A stretch of 24,275 nt of DNA, from assembly GCA_934631995.1 (NCBI GenBank), contig CAKTYF010000019.1, positions 1 to 24,275 of the forward strand. Direction: 5' to 3'. The position numbers and the translations under genes are program-made. This DNA is from an uncultured Eggerthellaceae bacterium. Its GTDB lineage: Bacteria > Actinomycetota > Coriobacteriia > Coriobacteriales > Eggerthellaceae. The notes under the pieces are model-generated. The model did no database searches and was not told where the DNA came from. It saw nothing but the letters and a program-made list of their open reading frames with translations. Positions 23,156 through 24,275 of the stretch are shown piece after piece (position 1 is the stretch's first letter; every line of letters begins with the position of its first letter).

Positions 23156-24275
23156 TTGAAAAGCTTTGACCTGCTGCTTTCGGCGCCGTATTGCGACGTG
23201 AAGACCGTCGGCATTCCACGCGGCTTTCTGTACTATCGCTTTGGCGTGCTTTGGAAGACGTTCTTCGAAGAACTGGGTTGCCACGTGGTGCTCAGCGGCG
23301 AAACCGACCGACTCACGCTTAAGCACGGCGACGCTCTTTCGGTTGACGAGTGCTGTCTTGCCTCGAAGATTTTCATGGGCCACGTGGCCAGCCTCAAAGG
23401 CCGCTGCGATGCCATATTCGTGCCACGCTACAACCGCTTTGGCCTGTGCAAAAGTTTCTGCACAAAATTCCAGGCCCTTCCCGACCTGGTAGAAAGCGCA
23501 TTCAAGAACGCAAAGAACAACGCCGTTCTTTTAGACGATGCACAAGGAGGCGCAGCGAACGCAACTTCGCCTGCAGCGGGCGTCGCAAGCGAAGTTGCAG
23601 CCAGAGCTGCAACCAGCGTCTCGCCTGCATCGGGCACCTTCGCTGACCTGCGCATTCTTTCCGCAAACGTGGACGAATACGAAAAAACGCCGGAAAAAGA
23701 AGCATTCATCGCCCAGGGTACGAAAATGGGTCACAGCGCCGCGCAAGCAAAGCGTGCGTACAACCATGCCCGCAAAGCGCAAGATGCCTATGATGCCAAG
23801 TTGCACCAAAAACTCATGGCTGATCTGCGCTCCCCGGAAACCGACTCCACGGGCGCGCCTAAGCTGAAAATCCTGGTGGCTGCCCATCCTTATGTGGCGC
23901 ACGACCCCTATGTGGGCAAACCGCTCATCGACATGCTTCAGCAAATGGAAGCTATTCCGCTGTTCGCCGACCATTACGATCGCGCACGCGCCTTCAAAAC
24001 ATCGCGCAGCTTCTCCGACACGCTACCGTGGCTGATCAATCGCGAGCTCATTGGCGCCATGCTGGACTTGCACGACAAGATTGACGGCATTGTGCTGGTG
24101 AGCGCCTTCCCTTGCGGGCCCGACTCCATGACCAGCGACGCCGTGATGCGCTACATCAAAGGACGTCCCATTCTGTCCATCACCATCGACGCGCAAAGCG
24201 GCACGGCCGGCCTGGAAACCCGCGTTGAAAGCTTCGTCGATATCCTTCGCTACCAAAAACAGGGAGGCTATAGCC
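23156..24275 (+). CDS. 2-hydroxyacyl-CoA dehydratase/activase-related protein (DUF2229-like), partial
   Basis: This resembles proteins related to the 2-hydroxyacyl-CoA dehydratase component (HgdB/BcrC type) and its activase. In the family, iron-sulfur proteins drive radical dehydration or reduction of CoA esters. The 373 visible codons include GIPRGFLYYRFGVLWKTFF (19-37), DECCLASKIFMGHVASL (64-80) and a Cys-rich stretch FGLCKSFCTKF (95-105). Later come LVAAHPYVAHDPYVGKP and SAFPCGPDSM. Residues about 130-163 are an Ala/Ser-rich insertion coded by inverted and direct repeats. The start is TTG (23156-23158) with GGGAG upstream; no ATG precedes the conserved part. The frame is open at the window end. 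The exact role is unknown. Confidence 0.8.
   Translation, partial: MKSFDLLLSAPYCDVKTVGIPRGFLYYRFGVLWKTFFEELGCHVVLSGETDRLTLKHGDALSVDECCLASKIFMGHVASLKGRCDAIFVPRYNRFGLCKSFCTKFQALPDLVESAFKNAKNNAVLLDDAQGGAANATSPAAGVASEVAARAATSVSPASGTFADLRILSANVDEYEKTPEKEAFIAQGTKMGHSAAQAKRAYNHARKAQDAYDAKLHQKLMADLRSPETDSTGAPKLKILVAAHPYVAHDPYVGKPLIDMLQQMEAIPLFADHYDRARAFKTSRSFSDTLPWLINRELIGAMLDLHDKIDGIVLVSAFPCGPDSMTSDAVMRYIKGRPILSITIDAQSGTAGLETRVESFVDILRYQKQGGYS
23561..23635. repeat. Repeats inside the dehydratase-related gene
   Basis: The inverted repeat gcaacttcgc (23561-23570) / gcgaagttgc (23589-23598) partly overlaps a second one, gttgcagc (23594-23601) / gctgcaac (23606-23613). A 15-bp direct repeat, tcgcctgca-cgggc type, occurs at 23567-23581 and 23621-23635 with one mismatch. 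The direct repeats are 54 bp apart, a multiple of three, so the frame is kept. Confidence 0.7.

Overview
The window is a bacterial chromosomal segment of moderately high GC content. Nearly all genes lie on the minus strand; only a partial gene at the right edge reads on the plus strand. The protein set suggests a Gram-positive actinobacterium of the class Coriobacteriia (Eggerthella/Slackia-like). The reasons are a MEP-pathway/lipid operon linked to pyrH-frr, an acyl-CoA dehydratase activase-related protein, an HtrA protease with a long Ala/Pro/Gln-rich cytoplasmic tail, and dense intergenic repeats. The lineage is inferred from protein flavour, not from a search.

Layout from left to right. 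Positions 1-860 hold no convincing gene, but several strong hairpins and possibly the end of a partial reading frame. An initiator tRNA-fMet (861-937, minus) follows, with a promoter at 966-995 and a terminator at 822-851. Next, in minus-strand order from the right, comes a housekeeping cluster: pyrH, frr, uppS, cdsA, dxr, an M50 site-2-protease-like gene, an alanine/glycine:cation symporter, ispG and proS. This links UMP kinase and ribosome recycling with undecaprenyl-PP, CDP-diacylglycerol and isoprenoid precursor synthesis. The symporter interrupts the cluster between the protease and ispG. A 513-bp gap between frr and uppS holds three copies of a repeat.

Upstream (right) of pyrH lie an HtrA-family serine protease, a zinc-ribbon polytopic membrane protein, a Uup-like ABC-F ATPase, a uracil/xanthine-type NCS2 permease, a DHA2-type MFS transporter, peptidyl-tRNA hydrolase (pth), PRPP synthase (prs) and a GlmU homologue. 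The GlmU reading frame stops after 311 residues and lacks the acetyltransferase domain. Divergent from glmU is a partial plus-strand gene for a 2-hydroxyacyl-CoA-dehydratase/activase-related protein that runs off the window.

The most notable signals are: the short GlmU; an M50 protease that lacks a recognisable PDZ domain and carries a winged-helix-like insert; an identical 32-nt inverted-repeat element just after the stop codons of two unrelated transporters; the repeat cluster inside the frr-uppS gap; and the hairpin-rich left end. I found no CRISPR array, no complete insertion sequence and no phage genes. Nothing here clearly amounts to a new multi-gene system; the unusual signals are variants of known proteins and uncharacterised repeat/hairpin elements.
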